Assembly (NCBI GenBank): GCA_016714795.1
Contig: JADKCA010000003.1
Coordinates: forward strand, 62,001 to 126,000
Reading direction: 5' to 3'
From: Sphingomonadales bacterium
Lineage (GTDB): Bacteria; Pseudomonadota; Alphaproteobacteria; Sphingomonadales; Sphingomonadaceae
Length of the DNA stretch: 64,000 bases
This document shows, piece by piece, positions 34,682 to 44,399 of this stretch (within the stretch, counting starts at the first letter, position 1; every line of letters starts with the position of its first letter). A program made the position numbers and the translations under genes. A model generated the notes under the pieces. It had not been told where the DNA came from. It searched no databases and saw nothing but the letters and a program-made list of their open reading frames with translations.

Positions 34682-35686
34682 ATGTCTTGCAGCACGCCTT
34701 CGGATCCATCCACCCTTGTCGACAGGTTCGGGCGTCGCATCAGCTATGTCCGGCTTTCGCTGACCGACCGGTGCGACATGCGCTGCCGCTATTGCATGGC
34801 GGAAGACATGGTGTTTCTGCCGCGTGCAGAGATATTGAGCCATGAGGAAATCATCGCGCTGGCCGGGCAATTGGTGGCAAGCGGGGTTTCGCGCATCCGG
34901 CTGACGGGCGGCGAACCGCTTTCCCGGCGCGGCGCGACCGATGTCGCGCGGGGGATCGGCGCGCTGCTGGGCCATGGGCTGGATGAGCTGACGCTGACCA
35001 CCAATGGCACTTTTCTGGCAGACCATGCCGATGCGCTGTGGGACGCAGGGATTCGCCGCATCAACGTCAGCATGGACAGCCGCGATCCGGAGCGGTTCCG
35101 CCATGTCACGCGGCAGGGCGATCTGGCGCGAGTGCTGGGGGGCATTGCGGCTGCCAAGGCGAGCGGCTTTGCAATCAAGATCAACATGGTGGCACTCAAC
35201 GGCATCAACGATGATGAGATAGCCCCGATGTTTGATTGGTGCATCGAACAAGGGTTTGATCTCTCGCTGATTGAAACCATGCCAGTGGGCAGCATCAGCG
35301 AAGACCGGAGCAGTCATTTCCTGCCATTGTCCGAAGCGCAGGCGCGGATTGCAGAGCGACACGATCTGGTCCCCTCTACCCACCGGACCGGCGGCCCTGC
35401 GCGCTATTGGAGCGTGCCCGGCCATGCGTCGCGCTTGGGCCTCATTTCGCCGCTCACCCAGAATTTCTGCGCCTCGTGCAATCGCATCCGCATTTCCGCG
35501 ACCGGCAAGCTCTATATGTGCCTGGGGCATGACACGCATGTCGATTTGCGCGCGGCGCTGCGCGGAGATGACCCGCTCGCGCTGGACCGGCTGCTGGATC
35601 AGGCGCTGGGAGCCAAGCCCGAGCGGCACGAGTTCGACCTGTCCCGTGCCGCCACCACCCGCCACATGAATGCGACCGGCGGATGA
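34682..35686 (+). CDS. moaA: GTP 3',8-cyclase MoaA
   Basis: A 334-residue radical-SAM enzyme that starts molybdenum cofactor synthesis. N-terminal cluster C31-x3-C35-x2-C38 ('CDMRCRYC'), 'TGGEPLSRRG' and the C-terminal cluster 'NFCASCNRIRISATGKLYMCLG' are complete; the protein ends in GG as MoaA must. It overlaps nadK as ATGA. No other moa or moe gene is in the window. Confidence 0.96.
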   Translation: MSCSTPSDPSTLVDRFGRRISYVRLSLTDRCDMRCRYCMAEDMVFLPRAEILSHEEIIALAGQLVASGVSRIRLTGGEPLSRRGATDVARGIGALLGHGLDELTLTTNGTFLADHADALWDAGIRRINVSMDSRDPERFRHVTRQGDLARVLGGIAAAKASGFAIKINMVALNGINDDEIAPMFDWCIEQGFDLSLIETMPVGSISEDRSSHFLPLSEAQARIAERHDLVPSTHRTGGPARYWSVPGHASRLGLISPLTQNFCASCNRIRISATGKLYMCLGHDTHVDLRAALRGDDPLALDRLLDQALGAKPERHEFDLSRAATTRHMNATGG

Positions 35687-36450
35687 CCCGGCGCGCGCTC
35701 CTTGTCTCGCCCACCCCGGAAGCCCGTGCGGCGGAAGAGGAGCTGCGCGCGCGCCATGACTGGGTGCCGCTGAAGGAGGCGGAGATGGTTGTTGCGCTGG
35801 GCGGGGACGGCTTCATGCTGCAAACGCTCCACGGCATGTTGGGGCGCAAGCAGATCTTGCCCGTGTTCGGCATGAATCTGGGCACGGTGGGCTTTTTGAT
35901 GAATGACTGGCGGCTGGACGATCTGGAAGAGCGCCTGTCCGCCGCACGCCCCTTCACCGTTTCCCCCTTGCGCATGATTGCCGAGACGATTGACGGCGAA
36001 CGCGTGGTAAGCCCCGCCATCAACGAAGTCTCTCTGCTGCGCGAAACTCGCCAGACTGCCAAGCTGGAAGTCTCTTTGGACGGGCGAATCGTGGTGGAAG
36101 AGCTGGTGTGCGACGGCGTGCTGGTGGCGACGCCTGCGGGTTCAACCGCATATAACCTGTCCGCACAGGGGCCGATCCTGCCCTTGGGCTCTTCGCTGCT
36201 CGCTCTCACCCCGATCAGCCCGTTTCGGCCGCGTCGCTGGAGAGGTGCATTGCTACCTGATACCTCCAGCGTCCAGTTCCGCGTGCTCGATGCCCGCAAG
36301 CGTCCGGTGAGCGCGGTGGCGGATCAGCAGGAAGTCCGCGATGTTTCCACGGTCTCGGTCTCGATCGACCGTGAACGCCCGCTGACTTTGCTGTTCGATC
36401 CTGATCATGCGCTGGATGATCGCATCACGATGGAGCAGTTCGCGATCTGA
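35683..36450 (+). CDS. nadK: NAD kinase
   Basis: A 255-residue NAD kinase that makes NADP. The GGDG phosphate-binding loop is G40-G43, followed by 'FGMNLGTVGFLMN', 'VCDGVLVATPAGSTAYNLSAQGPILP' and 'ALTPISPFRPRRWRGALLP'. Its start overlaps the moaA stop as ATGA, so the two are translationally coupled. Length is normal for the short alphaproteobacterial form. Confidence 0.95.
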   Translation: MTRRALLVSPTPEARAAEEELRARHDWVPLKEAEMVVALGGDGFMLQTLHGMLGRKQILPVFGMNLGTVGFLMNDWRLDDLEERLSAARPFTVSPLRMIAETIDGERVVSPAINEVSLLRETRQTAKLEVSLDGRIVVEELVCDGVLVATPAGSTAYNLSAQGPILPLGSSLLALTPISPFRPRRWRGALLPDTSSVQFRVLDARKRPVSAVADQQEVRDVSTVSVSIDRERPLTLLFDPDHALDDRITMEQFAI

Positions 36451-36639
36451 CGCGTAAACTGTTGCATCAAAAGCACCTGGCCTTTCAAATCGTCACGCCC
36501 GCCTTGAATCCGGGATGACAAGGGCCCCACCATTGCCTAGCCCGAAATGGCTGAAGCGTGAGTGCCACGGTTCGGGGAGCATGATCCGCAGGAACGCGCA
36601 CAATGACGCGGCCCGGATCATCGAAAAGATACAAAGGGG

Positions 36640-36690
36640 TTGACGGTTTCCGTCAAAGATAATGCCCGGGCCTTGCGGTCCGGGCATTTT
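36640..36690. terminator. Two adjacent hairpins between convergent nadK and secA
   Basis: The first is TTGACGG-TTT-CCGTCAA (36640-36656). The second has AATGCCCGG (36661-36669) pairing with CCGGGCATT (36680-36688) and then TTTT on the + strand (36687-36690). The secA stop is 18 bp to the right. The second looks like a terminator for rightward transcription from nadK and could also serve secA, though the T-run on that side is weak. Confidence 0.6.
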
Positions 36691-36707
36691 CTGTTGGCCA
36701 TGGCCCC

Positions 36708-39441
36708 TTACAGCGCGCCGTGGCAGTGCTTGTATTTCTGGCCAGACCCGCACGGGCACGGCGCGTTGCGGCTGACCTGCCCTTCCCAATCTGCGGGATC
36801 TTCACCCAGTTCATCCACCATGTCCGGCTGAACCATCTGGAGCGGCGGCAGGCGCGTGGTGACAAGGCCCAGATCGCCGCCATCAATGTCCGCACTGTCA
36901 TCCTCTCCGGTCAGCGGATCAATATGGGTGGTGATGAAGTCAGGCATCTTGGGCAGTTCGGGCTGTTCGAACGTCAGCTGGATGTATGACAACACCTGAG
37001 TCACATTCTCGCGGATCGCCACCAACATGCGCTCGAACAGGCCGAACGCCTCTCGCTTATATTCGTTGATCGGCGTCTTTTGCGCATAGGCGCGCAGATG
37101 GATGACCTGACGCAGCGCGTCGAGCGTGGCCAGATGCTCCTTCCAGTGATGATCCAGCGATTGCAGCAGGATGCTCTTCACAACCTGATTCCAGTCATCC
37201 GGTTCGATCTGGGCGCATTTTTCAGCAAGTGCCGCCTCTGCGGCCGCCAGAATGCGCGTATCCAGCGCGTCGGGATCAATCCCTTCTTCGGCGCACCATT
37301 CCAGAATCGGCAGTTCCAGATTGAGCACTTCGCGCACCCGGTTCTGCAACCCGTCCTTGTCCCATTGTTCGGGATAGGTTTCGGGCGGGCAGGCATCCGC
37401 CACCAGCATGTTGACCGTTTCGGCGCGCATGTCGATGATGACGTCGTCCAGATCGTCCGCATCCATAATGTCTTCGCGCTGTTCGTAGATGACCTTGCGC
37501 TGATCATTCATCACGTCATCATATTCGACGACCTGCTTGCGGATGTCGTAGTTGCGCGCTTCGACCTTCTTCTGCGCAGTCTCGATAGCCTTGGACAGCC
37601 AGCGGGAACCGATCGCCTCGCCATCCTCCAGATTATTGTTCATCATCTTGGCGAACAGCGTGTCCGGCCCGAAGATGCGCAGCAGATCATCCTCCAGGCA
37701 GAGATAGAATTTGGACCGGCCCGGATCGCCCTGACGCCCGGAACGACCGCGCAGCTGATTGTCGATGCGGCGGCTTTCATGGCGCTCGGTGCCGACCACA
37801 AACAGGCCACCCGCATCGAGCACCTGCTTCTTCTCGGCTTCGATCTGCCCCTTGATCCGGTCAATCTCGGCATCCTCTTGGGGCCGTCTTCCATGCCCGA
37901 CAGTTCATCGTCGATCAGAAAGTCCAGATTGCCGCCCAGCTGAATGTCGGTGCCGCGCCCGGCCATGTTGGTGGCGATGGTCACTGCGCCCAACCGCCCG
38001 GCCTGCGCCACGATATGCGCTTCCTGTTCATGGAAACGCGCGTTGAGCACGGCATGTTTGACGCCTTCCTTGGTCAGGAATTCGCTTAGCAGTTCCGATT
38101 TTCGATGGATACGGTGCCGACCAGAACCGGCTGGCCGCTGGCGGCATGTTGTTTGATCAGCTTGGCAATCGCGCCAAACTTGTCATGCGTATTCTTGTAG
38201 AACTCGTCCTCGTCATCGATGCGCTTCACCGCGACGTTGGTGGGAATGGTGACGCAGTTCATCTTGTAAATGTCGTAAAATTCCGCAGCCTCGGTGGCCG
38301 CCGTGCCGGTCATCCCGCCCAGTTTGGGATACATGCGGAAATAATTCTGGAAAGTGATGGAGGCGAGCGTCTGGTTTTCCGGCTCGATCTCGACGCCTTC
38401 CTTGGCTTCCACCGCCTGGTGCAGCCCGTCGGACCAGCGGCGGCCATCCATCATGCGGCCTGTAAATTCATCGATGATGACGACCTTGCCGTCCTTCACG
38501 ATATAATCAATATCGCGCTTGAACAGCACATTGGCCCGCAGCGCCTGATTGAGATGATGGACGACCTGCGTGTTTTCCGAATCATACAGATTGCTGCCAT
38601 GGAGCAGCCCGGCGGCTTCGAGCATCCGCTCCACCTTTTCGGTGCCGTCTTCGGTGAGAATTACGGAGCGCTGCTTTTCGTCCTTCTCATAATCGGCTTC
38701 AGCAAGCTGGATCACCACGGCGTTGACCGCCATGTAAAGTTCGGACTTGTCATCGGTCGGCCCGGAAATGATCAGCGGGGTGCGCGCTTCGTCGATCAGG
38801 ATCGAGTCCACTTCATCGACGATGGCGTAGTTGAAGGGGCGCTGCACCATCTGCTCGCGCTCATATTTCATGTTGTCGCGCAGATAGTCGAAACCGAATT
38901 CATTGTTGGTGCCATAGGTGATGTCGGCGGCATAGGCACCGCGCTTGTCATATTCGTTCATGTTGGGAACGACGACACCCACCGTCATGCCGAGAAATTC
39001 ATAGACCTGCCCCATCCAGCCCGCATCGCGCCGGGCGAGATAGTCGTTCACCGTGACGACATGGACGCCCTTGCCTTCCAGCGCGTTGAGATAGCAGGCC
39101 GCAGTTGCCACCAGCGTCTTGCCTTCACCGGTGCGCATCTCGGCGATCTCGCCGCGATGGAGCACGATGCCACCGATCAACTGCACATCATAATGGCGCT
39201 GGCCAAGCACGCGCTTGGCGGCTTCACGGACGGTCGCAAAAGCCTCCGGGAGCAGCGCATCCAGCGCTTCGCCATTGGCCAGCCGCTCGCGGAACAGCAC
39301 GGTCTGGTTCTTCAAAGCGTCATCCGTCAAAGCGGAGATGGCGGGCTCGAACGTGTTGATCTTCTCCACAGTCTTGCGGATCTTGGCAACGTAACGATCA
39401 TTGGACGAGCCGAAAACGGCCTTGGCAACCTTGGCGAACAT
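36708..39441 (-). pseudogene. secA: Preprotein translocase SecA, broken by two one-base slips
   Basis: All of SecA is present (about 911 residues if repaired) but in three frames. 39441-38103: N-terminal DEAD motor with 'MRTGEGKTLVATAACYLNAL' and 'EFGFDYLRDNM', ending out of frame after 'VGTVSIE'. 38102-37884: 'KSELLSEFLTKEGVKHAVLNARFHEQEAHIVAQAGR...NMAGRGTDIQLGG' in a second frame. 37877-36708: from 'EDAEIDRIKGQIEAEKK' to the C-terminal zinc motif 'CPCGSGQKYKHCHGAL'. One base is missing in the T run 38099-38102 and one near the G run 37880-37883 (plus-strand view). SecA is essential and the rest is unspoilt, so sequencing error is the likely cause. Confidence 0.93.
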
Positions 39442-39550
39442 ACAATTATCCTTGGAAAAATCGCACCATGCCCGATGATTGGCTGGCGATGGTCGGAAAA
39501 TGGGGGGCAGCGCGCCTCACACGGGTGCGCAACAGCAAGCGGATTATCGC

Positions 39551-39829
39551 TTATTCGAGCAGGCGATCACACCGACCTTGGGGAGCCGCAGCCGGAACCG
39601 GCATGGCGGAAGCGGTCTGCACATTCTGCATGAGCACAACCGGCGGACGATCTGACGGGCCTGACGCAAAGGTGCACGGCACCGAAGAGCGTTGGCGCGC
39701 GGGATTGGACGCATTGCGCTGGGCCACGAAGATCGTATCGACAGCAACAGGAGCCGCGCGCGCGGACGGGTTTGCGTCCGCCACACTGAGGCCCGTCAAA
39801 AGGGCGAGAAGATAGAGAAATAGTCTCAT
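39551..39829 (-). CDS. Small exported protein of unknown function
   Basis: A 92-residue frame with a good signal peptide (MRLFLYLLALLTGLSVADA) followed by a Pro/Ala/Ser-rich, mostly disordered-looking tail with two cysteines. The ATG at 39829 is preceded by AGGACAG at a normal distance. I recognise no family. It is between secA and the TonB-like gene, on their strand. It could be a chance frame. Confidence 0.45.
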   Translation of the reverse strand: MRLFLYLLALLTGLSVADANPSARAAPVAVDTIFVAQRNASNPARQRSSVPCTFASGPSDRPPVVLMQNVQTASAMPVPAAAPQGRCDRLLE

Positions 39830-39884
39830 CGCTGTCCTGTCTGGTAGCGGCTTATAGTTAAGCAAAGGTAGCGCGTCCAGCCCG

Positions 39885-40634
39885 CTATTTCTCCGGTTCG
39901 GGGCTCACTTCTATACTGCTGCGCATGGTCACGCGGGCAGAGACGGGTTTGCCTTTGGCATCCAGCAATGGCGCGAAACGGGGACTGCGGGTCAAAGCTC
40001 GCTCACAAAACTCCCTCTCGGCCGCCGTTTCAACCGAATTCACCTCTCGCTTGCATCCAACCAGCTTTCCGCTTTCATCAATCGTCATGATTATGACCAA
40101 TTTTTCGGGCTTGGGCAGCGATTGCTCAATCAGCGGTTTTGGGACGGATACGACCTTTTCTATTGAGGCTGACTTGGGCGGCGGCAGCCGCCAGTCTATG
40201 CCGGTGGAAATCCGCGCTGCCGTCACCCTGCCCTTGATGTCCAGCGCAGGTTCAAAGGCGGCCCGTTCCTTGAGAAGGATACAGGTTCTGGCATCCAGAT
40301 CAGCATGGCCGCTCGATGTCTCGATCTTGCAGGACGTGATGGCACCCGCCTTGTCGAGCGCCAACACGGCACGGGCAAGGCCTTCGCGGCGCTCTTTCAG
40401 GGCATTTTCGGGGAAGTCTTCCGCTTTCACAATGTTCCAGCCATATCCGCGCATGACCGCAGCCCTTGGAAAGCTGTTGGTCGGCACATAGCCGGGCGGT
40501 GCCATCACCTTGACGCTGACAGGAGGTCGCGGTGGTGGCAATTCTTCGGCTACGGGCGCCGGGGCCTCCTGCCTGACGGGATCCCGCGCTGCCATCTGGC
40601 CAAGCGCCGCTGCCATTGCTAGGGCCGAAAACAT
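39885..40634 (-). CDS. Exported protein with two TonB-C-like domains
   Basis: A 249-residue protein with a hydrophobic N-terminus (MFSALAMAAALGQ), a Pro-rich stretch (PAPVAEELPPPRPPVSVKV) and two similar halves: 'GLARAVLALDKAGAITSCKIETSSGHADLDARTCILLKERAAFEPALDIKGRVTAARI' and 'LVIIMTIDESGKLVGCKREVNSVETAAEREFCERALTRSPRFAPLLDAKGKPVSARV'. Each has the TonB C-terminal pattern (strand, 'DxxGxxxxC', 'C..(A/L)..R..F.PA.D..G'). The start at 40634 follows GGAGG; an upstream start at 40688 is possible. It is divergent from argJ. Whether it works as a TonB is not known. Confidence 0.7.
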   Translation of the reverse strand: MFSALAMAAALGQMAARDPVRQEAPAPVAEELPPPRPPVSVKVMAPPGYVPTNSFPRAAVMRGYGWNIVKAEDFPENALKERREGLARAVLALDKAGAITSCKIETSSGHADLDARTCILLKERAAFEPALDIKGRVTAARISTGIDWRLPPPKSASIEKVVSVPKPLIEQSLPKPEKLVIIMTIDESGKLVGCKREVNSVETAAEREFCERALTRSPRFAPLLDAKGKPVSARVTMRSSIEVSPEPEK

Positions 40635-40699
40635 AATACGCCGCCTCCATACAGTGTCTGGGGGCAGAGATTGACGCTCAAGCCCCAAAGGTCAAGCCG

Positions 40700-41920
40700 G
40701 TGGATATGTCCCCCCTCGCCCGTCCCTTCCCCGCCATACCCGCCATTGCCGGGGCCGTGCCGCGCGTGGCACGCGCGCAGTATAAAGCATGGGATCGCTG
40801 CGATCTGACTTTGGTGACGCTGGATGAGGGTACGAGCGTGGCGGGTGTCACCACCCGCAACGTCTGCTGCTCCAGTGAGGTCGAACTGTGCCGGGACAAT
40901 CTGAAGGGCGGCCGTGCCCGCGCTCTGGTGGTCAATGCAGGCAATTCAAACGCCTTCACCGGCTTTCGCGGTCGCGAAGCGGTGGATGCCATCACGCGGC
41001 AGGTCGCGGCACATCTGGGCTGTGCAGAGAGCGAGGTATTCGTTTCCTCCACCGGCGTCATCGGCGTGCCCTTGCCCAAGGACAAGGCAGAAGCGGGGCT
41101 GAAGGCTGCGTTTGATGCGCCAGAATGTAGCTGGGAAGCTGCTGCCGATACCATCTCCACCACGGACACTTTCGCCAAGGGCGCGCTCACCCGCGCCGTT
41201 GTGGATGGCAAGACGGTGACGCTGGCGGGCATCATCAAAGGCAGCGGCATGATCGCGCCCGATATGGCGACGATGCTGGGCTATATCTTCACCGATGCAG
41301 CAGTGGAGCCCGCCTTTCTCCAGCAGCTCATGTCTGCCGCGAACCGCAAGAGCTTCTCCTGCATCACGGTGGACAGCGACACCTCCACCAGCGACACAGT
41401 ATTGGTCTTCGCGACTGGCAAGGCGGGCAACGCCCCCCTCTCCTCATTCGACAGCCCCGGTGCCGATGCCTTTGCCGCCGCGCTGGAGGATATGTGCCTG
41501 CAACTCGCGCATCTGGTGGTGCGTGATGGCGAAGGTGCGACCAAGTTCATCGAAGTGAGCGTTGAAGGCGCGGTCTCAGACGAAAGCGCGCACCGCGTCG
41601 CGATGGCCATTGCCAATTCTCCGCTCGTCAAAACGGCGATTGCCGGCGAAGATGCCAATTGGGGCCGCGTCGTCATGGCGGTGGGCAAGGCCGGTGAACC
41701 CGCAGACCGGGACAAGCTCGCCATCCGCTTTGCAGATAAATGGGTGGCGCAGGCGGGGCTTGCCGTGGACAGCTATGACGAAGCGCCGATTGCCGCGCAC
41801 CTGAAGGGGCAGGACATCAGCATCGGCGTCAACCTCAACCTGGGCGCAGGCCGCGCGACCGTGTGGACATGCGACCTCACCCATGGTTACATCTCGATCA
41901 ACGCCGATTACCGGAGCTGA
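40700..41920 (+). CDS. argJ: Bifunctional ornithine acetyltransferase / N-acetylglutamate synthase
   Basis: A 406-residue ArgJ that recycles the acetyl group in arginine synthesis. It is made as a precursor that cleaves itself at A190-T191 in 'GSGMIAPDMATMLGYIFTDA'; T191 becomes the nucleophile. 'VNAGNSNAFTG', 'SSTGVIG' and the C-terminal 'LTHGYISINADYRS' are diagnostic. Start is GTG at 40700, or ATG at 40706; AAAGG lies 10 nt before the first. With argD and argF at the left end the window has three of the pathway genes, at separate loci. Confidence 0.96.
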   Translation: MDMSPLARPFPAIPAIAGAVPRVARAQYKAWDRCDLTLVTLDEGTSVAGVTTRNVCCSSEVELCRDNLKGGRARALVVNAGNSNAFTGFRGREAVDAITRQVAAHLGCAESEVFVSSTGVIGVPLPKDKAEAGLKAAFDAPECSWEAAADTISTTDTFAKGALTRAVVDGKTVTLAGIIKGSGMIAPDMATMLGYIFTDAAVEPAFLQQLMSAANRKSFSCITVDSDTSTSDTVLVFATGKAGNAPLSSFDSPGADAFAAALEDMCLQLAHLVVRDGEGATKFIEVSVEGAVSDESAHRVAMAIANSPLVKTAIAGEDANWGRVVMAVGKAGEPADRDKLAIRFADKWVAQAGLAVDSYDEAPIAAHLKGQDISIGVNLNLGAGRATVWTCDLTHGYISINADYRS

Positions 41921-41938
41921 TCCAAGAGGAGAGAGAGC

Positions 41939-43072
41939 ATGATCCTGACATTGGCCCTGGCCGCGAGCGCGGTCGCTGCGGCACCGCAGCCCAATGATTA
42001 TGCCCTCCCCCAGAATTGGCTGTGCCTGCCGGGCCATCGCGATGCCTGCACCGCGCCCAATCTGGACGTGACCGAGATTGCAGCTGATGGCGGCTTGACC
42101 GTCAGGCCACACACGCCCGCCACCGCGCCCAAGGCGGATTGCTTTTACGTCTACCCCACCTTGTCGATGGACCCGACCGGCAATAGCGACATGATCGCCA
42201 ATGACGAGGAACGCCGCGTGGTGGCCGCTCAATTTGCGCGCTTTGGCAGCGTATGCCAAACCTATGCCCCGCTCTATCGCCAATCGACGCTGACATGGCT
42301 GCGCTCGAACATGACCGGCTCGCCCATCACCGTGGATATGGAGCTGCGTTACACAGATGTGCGCGATGCGTGGCGGCACTATATTGGCGACCATAATGGC
42401 GGACGGCCTTTCGTGCTGATCGGTCACAGCCAGGGTTCCGGCCTGCTCAAGCGGCTCGTGCAAGAGGAGATTGAGGGCAAGCCGGTGGCAAAGCAGATGC
42501 TCTCGGTCATGCTCGGCGGGCATAATCTGGTGGTGAGCAAGGCCAAAGGCGCGACGGGCGATTTCAAATCGACGCCGCTTTGCACCTCCGCCAGCCAGAC
42601 CGGCTGTGCGCTTGCATGGGCCAGCTTTCGCGAAACCGCGCCACCGCCTGAGAACAGCCGCTATGGCAAGCCTCCCGCGCCCGACAAGCAGATCGCCTGC
42701 ACCAACCCGGCGGCCTTGTCTGGCGGCGCTGCGGCGCTCAAGGCCGTGTTTCCGCGCCAAAGTGCGGCTTTTGACCTGACCGGCCGTGATCTGAAATGGA
42801 GCGGAAAGGAAACCCAGCCCGCCACGCCCTTTGTCAGTCTGCCTGATCTCTACTCAGGGCAGTGCAAGACGCTGAACGGTGCCCATGTCCTCGCGGTAAC
42901 GCTGAGGCCCGCTACAGTCGGCGGACGGATTGCCGATCCGGGTGGTGATGTGAAATTCGGCCCTGTTGTCGCCGCCGATTGGGGCCTGCATCTCATCGAC
43001 ATGCAACTGGTGCAAGATGATCTGATCGCGCTGGTGGGCAGTCAGGCTGCGGCATGGGCCAGTACGAGATGA
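41939..43072 (+). CDS. DUF3089 lipase-like exported protein
   Basis: A 377-residue protein with a short signal peptide (MILTLALAASAVAAA) and an alpha/beta-hydrolase of the DUF3089 family. The nucleophile elbow is 'LIGHSQGSGLLKRL'; 'DCFYVYPTLSMDP' and 'YAPLYRQ' are typical. Substrate unknown; relatives are annotated lysophospholipase-like. The ATG at 41939 follows AAGAGGAG. It starts 18 bp after argJ and may share its transcript. Confidence 0.85.
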   Translation: MILTLALAASAVAAAPQPNDYALPQNWLCLPGHRDACTAPNLDVTEIAADGGLTVRPHTPATAPKADCFYVYPTLSMDPTGNSDMIANDEERRVVAAQFARFGSVCQTYAPLYRQSTLTWLRSNMTGSPITVDMELRYTDVRDAWRHYIGDHNGGRPFVLIGHSQGSGLLKRLVQEEIEGKPVAKQMLSVMLGGHNLVVSKAKGATGDFKSTPLCTSASQTGCALAWASFRETAPPPENSRYGKPPAPDKQIACTNPAALSGGAAALKAVFPRQSAAFDLTGRDLKWSGKETQPATPFVSLPDLYSGQCKTLNGAHVLAVTLRPATVGGRIADPGGDVKFGPVVAADWGLHLIDMQLVQDDLIALVGSQAAAWASTR

Positions 43073-43142
43073 CATTATAATGGCTCCGTGACACCACCCG
43101 CTCGGCACGAACGGGATTGGGTCAATATAAAGTCATCCCGCT

Positions 43143-43778
43143 CTAGCTCGCCCGCAAGGCCAAGGCCCTCACCACCCCGGTCGCGATCATCACCTGCCCT
43201 CCGAAATAGAGCAGCCAGATGGCCGGGCCGACCCAAGCCTGCCCAGCCAAAGGCCCCATCTCTGCGAAAATCAGCAGATCCGAGATCACGAAGAAAATGG
43301 CCCCCAGGCCAACACGATAGCGCGGGAATGCACTGGTCCATGCCATGGCCGCCATGCAGCCCAGAATCAGTCCATATACTGCGACGCCTGCATCATGCGT
43401 GAGCTGCCACGAGATAAGCGGCACAAACAGCACGAGCATCCAGCCCAACATGCGTTGGCTGACCACTGTCTCGGCCCGCCAGTGACGGCTGTACAGATAG
43501 ATCGCGACCAGATGCCCGGCGGCAAAGGCAAGCGCGCCCGGAATAAGGCCTATCTCGATCAGCACATCGCCCAGCGCGCCCAACGCCATCACCATCGCGA
43601 TCAGCCAGCCATCGCGGTTCTGCGCGTTGCGCGCTGCATAGACCGACAGCAGGAAGACCGGCAGGCCCTTCCAGACGAGCATCATATCCTCGTTCACCTG
43701 ACCGTCTGCGATCAGATAAGTGAGGCCCGCCACAATGGCCGCAGCAAGAATGACCAATGACACGCGTGTTCCGGGCAT
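43143..43778 (-). CDS. Lysoplasmalogenase (YhhN/TMEM86 family)
   Basis: A 211-residue integral membrane protein with about seven or eight hydrophobic segments and the YhhN pattern: 'VWKGLPVFLLSVYA', 'GDVLIEIG', 'FAAGHLVAIYLY' and 'GAIFFVISDLLIFAE'. Family members hydrolyse lysoplasmalogens. The start at 43778 (MPGTRVSL) has GGAGG upstream; a start at 43814 is possible. Convergent with the DUF3089 gene. Confidence 0.87.
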   Translation of the reverse strand: MPGTRVSLVILAAAIVAGLTYLIADGQVNEDMMLVWKGLPVFLLSVYAARNAQNRDGWLIAMVMALGALGDVLIEIGLIPGALAFAAGHLVAIYLYSRHWRAETVVSQRMLGWMLVLFVPLISWQLTHDAGVAVYGLILGCMAAMAWTSAFPRYRVGLGAIFFVISDLLIFAEMGPLAGQAWVGPAIWLLYFGGQVMIATGVVRALALRAS

Positions 43779-43847
43779 GATGTGCGTCCTCCCCCAAAGC
43801 CTGGCGGCCTGCATAGCGGCCAGAGCATGGCGCAGGCAAGCGGCGCG

Positions 43848-44378
43848 CTATTGCGTCTGACCGTTGGCGCGCGCGGCGCAGTTTTTCAGCCAGTTATAGG
43901 CAAAGCCCTTCATCTGCGTGTTGAACGGGCCAAAGGTCATGCCATCGAATTTGGCCGTCACGGCCATGGCGTCCTTCAGCAGGGCAAAGGTCTCGTCCGA
44001 TCCCTTCCCCACGCCCCAGCCGCCGCGCACCATCTGCCAATAGCCCTGATGATAACCGCCATATTTGGACGTGCTTTTCTTCTTGCCGTCAAAGGTCAAC
44101 GTCAGCGGAATATCCTTGTTCATGTCCTTTCCGGTGAAAACGTCTCCGGGCGTGAGCACGCCTACCACAAGATTGCCGTCCGAAGGGCGCAGATTGAACA
44201 TCAACATGCGCGGTTCGCCCACTTTTTCCGGAATGGCGATAGCGCACATGCCGTTGCTAGAATCGGCGCGCATGTTGACCCCCATCATGTTGATGCTGAT
44301 CGGGAACCTCTGCGCGAATGCCGGAGCCGACACTGCGGCTGTCATAAGTGCGGCAGCGATGATGAAGCGGGTTTTCAT
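43848..44378 (-). CDS. Exported protein of unknown function
   Basis: A 176-residue protein with a clear signal peptide (MKTRFIIAAALMTAAVSAPAFAQ). The mature part has an N-terminal cysteine in 'NGMCAIAIP' and a C-terminal one in 'WLKNCAAR', which may pair. Patterns such as 'PLTLTFDGKKKSTSKYGGYHQGYWQM' suggest a beta-rich fold; I recognise no family. It is 21 bp after the Sel1-repeat gene on the same strand, so the two are likely co-transcribed. Confidence 0.7.
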   Translation of the reverse strand: MKTRFIIAAALMTAAVSAPAFAQRFPISINMMGVNMRADSSNGMCAIAIPEKVGEPRMLMFNLRPSDGNLVVGVLTPGDVFTGKDMNKDIPLTLTFDGKKKSTSKYGGYHQGYWQMVRGGWGVGKGSDETFALLKDAMAVTAKFDGMTFGPFNTQMKGFAYNWLKNCAARANGQTQ

Positions 44379-44399
44379 GGGGATGATCTCCTTTCAGGT

